In this document: one piece after another, positions 4,884 through 7,485 of the stretch
Position numbering within the stretch: the first letter of the stretch is position 1
Layout: each line of letters starts with the position of its first letter
Assembly: GCA_964622315.1 (NCBI GenBank)
Contig: CAZUOY010000071.1
Coordinates: forward strand, 1-7,485
Direction: 5' to 3'
Source of the DNA: JAYFNU01 sp964622315
GTDB taxonomy: Bacteria > Bacillota > Clostridia > Oscillospirales > Ruminococcaceae
Length of the DNA stretch: 7,485 bases
Position numbers and translations under genes: made by a program
Notes under the pieces: model-generated
Seen by the model: only the letters and a program-made list of their open reading frames with translations
What the model was told of the DNA's origin: nothing
Database searches by the model: none

Positions 4884-6308
4884 GTGTCCTTAACTTCTGT
4901 CAGCTTCTTTGCTTTTTTTGCCGCGGCGTGTATTGTTTATTTTCTTCTGCCGCCGCGCTTCAGACGGTTTGCGCTGCTTGGCGTTAACCTTTGCTTCTAT
5001 GCCTTCTTAGGGCTTAGCTTTACGCTGACCCTTGCCGCCGTTATCGCCGCAAGCTATGCGCTCGCCTTCGTTATCGACAAAGCGAAAAAACGTCGGCTCG
5101 CCCTCGGCCTTTCCGTGGCGCTAATTATCGGCGTGCTTGTCGCGATGAAATACCTTTCTCTTGCGTTCTCCCTTGCTGGGGCGCATTCGGATTTCGTCGC
5201 CTCTATCGCCGCGCCCGCGGGCATAAGCTTTTACTCTCTCACGGCGGCGGGCTATCTAATCGACGTCTATCGTAAAAGAACCGCGCCCGAAAAGAGCTTC
5301 GTTAATTACGCGCTCTTTATCGGGCTGTTTTTGCAGATTCTTTCAGGTCCCATTCCGCGAAGCTACGAGCTGTTGCCGCAGATAAAGAACCCGGCTGATT
5401 TTGACTACGTGCGGCTGAAGCGAGGCTTTGCAAGGATTCTTTTCGGGCTGTTTGTAAAGCGGGTTGTTGCCGACAACCTCGCGGCTTCTGTTAACTACTA
5501 CTTTTCCAACTACATAGATATTAACAGCTATAACCTTCTTATTGCCGCTGTTTTTTACGGAGTTGAAATCTACTGTGACTTTCGCGGCTACACGGATATC
5601 GTTCTCGGCGCGGGCGAGATACTCGGCTTTACCCTTCCCGAAAACTTTAAGGCTCCATACCTTTCAAAGAATATCCGTGAGTTCTGGCGCCGCTGGCATA
5701 TCTCTCTTTCCTCTTGGTTTCGCGACTACCTCTATTTCCCCTTAGGCGGCTCTCGCCGCGGAGTGTTCTGTACCGTGTTTAACACCCTTGTCGTTTTCGC
5801 TCTCAGCGGGCTGTGGCACGGCGCGTCGCTTAACTTCCTTGTTTGGGGGCTAATCCACGGCGTTCTACTCTCGCTCTCGGTGCTTCTCAAAAAGCCGCGA
5901 GATTTTGCAGTATCGACACTTCGTATAAAGGAGAACGGCATATACAGAAAGTATATTTGCCCCGTAATCGTTTTCGCTCTTACGGATTTTGCTTGGATAT
6001 TCTTCCGCGCGCCAAATCTCAGCTCCGCGGTGGAATACATTTATAACACTCTGCGGTTCGGCGAATACACCTTCCCCACCTTTCTTTTACCCTCGCTTAA
6101 GCTGCCCGAGGGCCACGCAGTAGTTACGTTGATTGGTATTCTGCTTGTCTTTGTTTCCGACATCTTCATCTATCGCGGCGTTTCGCTTCACGAGACTTTA
6201 AGCCGGGCGAAGACACCCGTTCGCTTTGCCGTTTACTATGTTCTTCTGCTTTCGGTAATGCTCTTTTCCTCAATCTCCGCTTCAGGCTTTATATACTTTA
6301 ATTTTTGA
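4884..6308 (+). CDS. MBOAT family membrane-bound O-acyltransferase (AlgI/DltB-like)
   Basis: This 474-residue polytopic membrane protein probably moves acyl (often acetyl) groups across the cytoplasmic membrane to an extracellular acceptor. Hydrophobic segments span most of its length, starting within residues 5-22. The family signature is complete: CDFRGYTDIVLG (231-242), EFWRRWHISLSSWFRDYLYFPLGG (266-289) and SGLWHGASLNFLVWG (308-322). H312 is the expected catalytic histidine, with H272 the second conserved one. Length and layout fit AlgI/PatA-like proteins. The start is GTG at 4884 with GGAGG 6 bases before it. It is 15 bp after serS and 7 bp before the SGNH-like gene, its likely functional partner. 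The acceptor (peptidoglycan, teichoic acid or exopolysaccharide) is unknown. No dltA or dltC gene is in view, so D-alanylation is not supported. Confidence 0.93.
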   Translation: MSLTSVSFFAFFAAACIVYFLLPPRFRRFALLGVNLCFYAFLGLSFTLTLAAVIAASYALAFVIDKAKKRRLALGLSVALIIGVLVAMKYLSLAFSLAGAHSDFVASIAAPAGISFYSLTAAGYLIDVYRKRTAPEKSFVNYALFIGLFLQILSGPIPRSYELLPQIKNPADFDYVRLKRGFARILFGLFVKRVVADNLAASVNYYFSNYIDINSYNLLIAAVFYGVEIYCDFRGYTDIVLGAGEILGFTLPENFKAPYLSKNIREFWRRWHISLSSWFRDYLYFPLGGSRRGVFCTVFNTLVVFALSGLWHGASLNFLVWGLIHGVLLSLSVLLKKPRDFAVSTLRIKENGIYRKYICPVIVFALTDFAWIFFRAPNLSSAVEYIYNTLRFGEYTFPTFLLPSLKLPEGHAVVTLIGILLVFVSDIFIYRGVSLHETLSRAKTPVRFAVYYVLLLSVMLFSSISASGFIYFNF

Positions 6309-6315
6309 GGTCACG

Positions 6316-7389
6316 ATGAAAAAGGTTATTGCTTCCTTCCTGATTCTATTCTTACCTTTGTGTTTACTGCTCGTCGGCGTAAACTATTTTGTTGACCCCG
6401 CAAACATTTTTCACGCCGTGAGGTTTGTTGACGAGGTTTACAACATAACCGTTTCGGGTAAGAACGCCGACGGTGTTTCCAACTACGCCGACCGTCTTTT
6501 TGTTGAGAAGCGAATAGGCGCTATGGACGAGACGCCCGAGGTTATGGTTTACGGTTCAAGCCGAAGCGCACAGATAGACAGCCTTATCGCCGGCGCCGAC
6601 TGCTTCAACGCAAGCGTTTCGGGCGCGACTCTTGAGGACGCGGTTTCCATCTATGAGATTTGTCGTACGAACAAGCTCACGCCGCGGCGGGTTGTGCTTT
6701 GTGTAGAGCCGTGGTACTTTGACGGCAATAAAAAAGACGCTCGTTACGGACTGTATCTTTCAAAATATTACGAGAGCTTTATTACTCGTAATATTGACGC
6801 GGCATACGAGTATACGGGAGAAAGTCTCGTTGAAAGCAGCGCGAAAGAGCTTTTCTCGCTTGAGTATTTCCAGACAAGCGTTAACTCGATATTTAAAAGT
6901 ACTACTAAGACATATAAGCTTCCCGTAGCGACCGACAAAACAGAGACAAACGCGGGAATGATAAAGAGCGACGGGAGCTTCGTTTATCCGAACAGCTACC
7001 TTCGCGCGTCCGACTCCGATATTCTCTTGAGAAAGGAGACGGCAACCGAGGGAATTATCTTCTCCCTTCGCGACAGCGGCGGAATCGACTCCGAGAAGCT
7101 GGCGGTCTTCGAGGCGCTTGTATCAGACATTTTGTCCGACGGCTCGTCGCTTACAATTCTTATTTCTCCCTATGACCCGGTTGTCTACGCCGAGATAGAA
7201 GCCGAGCCAGGCGCTTATAAAAACCTAACGGATATTGAGCTTTATCTAAATCGTTTGTGCGGTGACACGGGTGCGTCGCTTGTCGGCTCCTATAATCCGG
7301 AAAACTGCGGACTTAATTCCGTTTCCTTTATCGACGCGCTTCACATAACCTACGACGAGACCTACTCTTTGTTCCACGGGAAAATTTAA
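6316..7389 (+). CDS. Membrane-anchored SGNH-hydrolase-like protein, MBOAT partner
   Basis: This 357-residue protein has one N-terminal membrane segment (about 3-22, no lipobox) followed by NYFVDPANIF, a juxtamembrane motif frequent in proteins encoded beside MBOATs. The rest should lie outside the cell. The sequence shows SGNH-like landmarks: VMVYGSSRS (76-84) with S82 as candidate nucleophile, NASVSGAT (98-105) in the region of blocks II/III, and DALH (340-343) as the DxxH dyad. Overall it is weakly conserved, so the assignment rests on motif order and context. By analogy with DltD and AlgJ/AlgX it may take the acyl group from the MBOAT and pass it to a polymer, or act as an esterase. Start ATG has TGAGG overlapping the MBOAT stop, so the two are probably translationally coupled. 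DltD itself is unlikely without other dlt genes. Confidence 0.78.
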   Translation: MKKVIASFLILFLPLCLLLVGVNYFVDPANIFHAVRFVDEVYNITVSGKNADGVSNYADRLFVEKRIGAMDETPEVMVYGSSRSAQIDSLIAGADCFNASVSGATLEDAVSIYEICRTNKLTPRRVVLCVEPWYFDGNKKDARYGLYLSKYYESFITRNIDAAYEYTGESLVESSAKELFSLEYFQTSVNSIFKSTTKTYKLPVATDKTETNAGMIKSDGSFVYPNSYLRASDSDILLRKETATEGIIFSLRDSGGIDSEKLAVFEALVSDILSDGSSLTILISPYDPVVYAEIEAEPGAYKNLTDIELYLNRLCGDTGASLVGSYNPENCGLNSVSFIDALHITYDETYSLFHGKI

Positions 7390-7411
7390 GGGACGACTTA
7401 AATATCTTTTT
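7384..7411 (+). terminator. Weak candidate terminator after the SGNH-like gene
   Basis: ATTTAAG (7384-7390) and CTTAAAT (7397-7403) form a 7-bp stem around GGACGA, then ATC and five T. The stop codon is inside the stem. The stem is AT-rich, so termination may be partial. Confidence 0.4.
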
Positions 7412-7412
7412 A

Positions 7413-7441
7413 TTGACAAGTGTTTTTTAATTATGTATAAT
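7413..7441 (+). promoter_or_regulatory. Perfect consensus sigma-A promoter reading out of the window
   Basis: TTGACA (7413-7418) and TATAAT (7436-7441) match consensus at all 12 bases with the ideal 17-bp spacer. Transcription would start near 7448-7450. The early transcript has an inverted repeat CTACAA/TTGTAG (7453-7458 and 7465-7470). What it drives is beyond the window; such strong promoters often serve stable RNAs or highly expressed genes. Confidence 0.85.
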
Positions 7442-7485
7442 ATTTTTTGCTCTACAATTTGTTTTGTAGCTGCGGCGGATTAGCT

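Noticed and set aside
4884..7389. D-alanylation (dltB-dltD) operon
   Set aside because: No dltA ligase or dltC carrier gene is present, and the MBOAT and its partner fit the general AlgI-like plus SGNH pair better.

Overview
The window most likely comes from a chromosome of a Clostridia-type Firmicute (Bacillota), probably a gut or rumen lineage. The reasons are the soj-spo0J (parA-parB) pair with parS palindromes matching the Firmicute/near-universal form, AGGAGG-like ribosome binding sites, TTG and GTG starts, intrinsic terminators and consensus sigma-A promoter elements. The soj-spo0J-serS linkage suggests a position near the replication origin. This is inferred from family context; no species can be assigned from sequence alone.

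Left part (1-1505, leftward). A class II tRNA-Ser with anticodon CGA lies at the left edge. About 140 bp upstream of it is a second, exact copy of only its 5' half, a 48-bp direct repeat. The spacer between the copies holds a perfect tandem 11-bp repeat. Further right is a strong leftward terminator and then an iron-containing alcohol dehydrogenase gene reading leftward.

Middle (1506-1899). This divergent, AT-rich intergenic region holds a probable rightward promoter and two perfect parS sites 44 bp apart, with a DnaA-box-like sequence between them.

Right part (1900-7389, rightward). Five genes are tightly packed: soj/parA, spo0J/parB, serS, a membrane-bound O-acyltransferase (MBOAT) and an SGNH-hydrolase-like membrane-anchored protein. 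Gaps are -1, 48, 15 and 7 bp, so they could be one transcript, with a possible extra promoter before serS. The first two segregate the chromosome with the parS sites. SerRS charges tRNA-Ser, whose CGA isoacceptor is at the left edge. The last two form a familiar pair that probably acylates an extracytoplasmic polymer. A weak terminator follows, then a perfect TTGACA-N17-TATAAT promoter reading out of the window.

Most of the window is ordinary core genome. I found no clear undescribed multi-gene system. The items most worth a second look are the tRNA-Ser half-duplication scar with its tandem repeats, the divergent SerRS active-site motifs, and the pairing of an envelope acylation module with parAB-serS.
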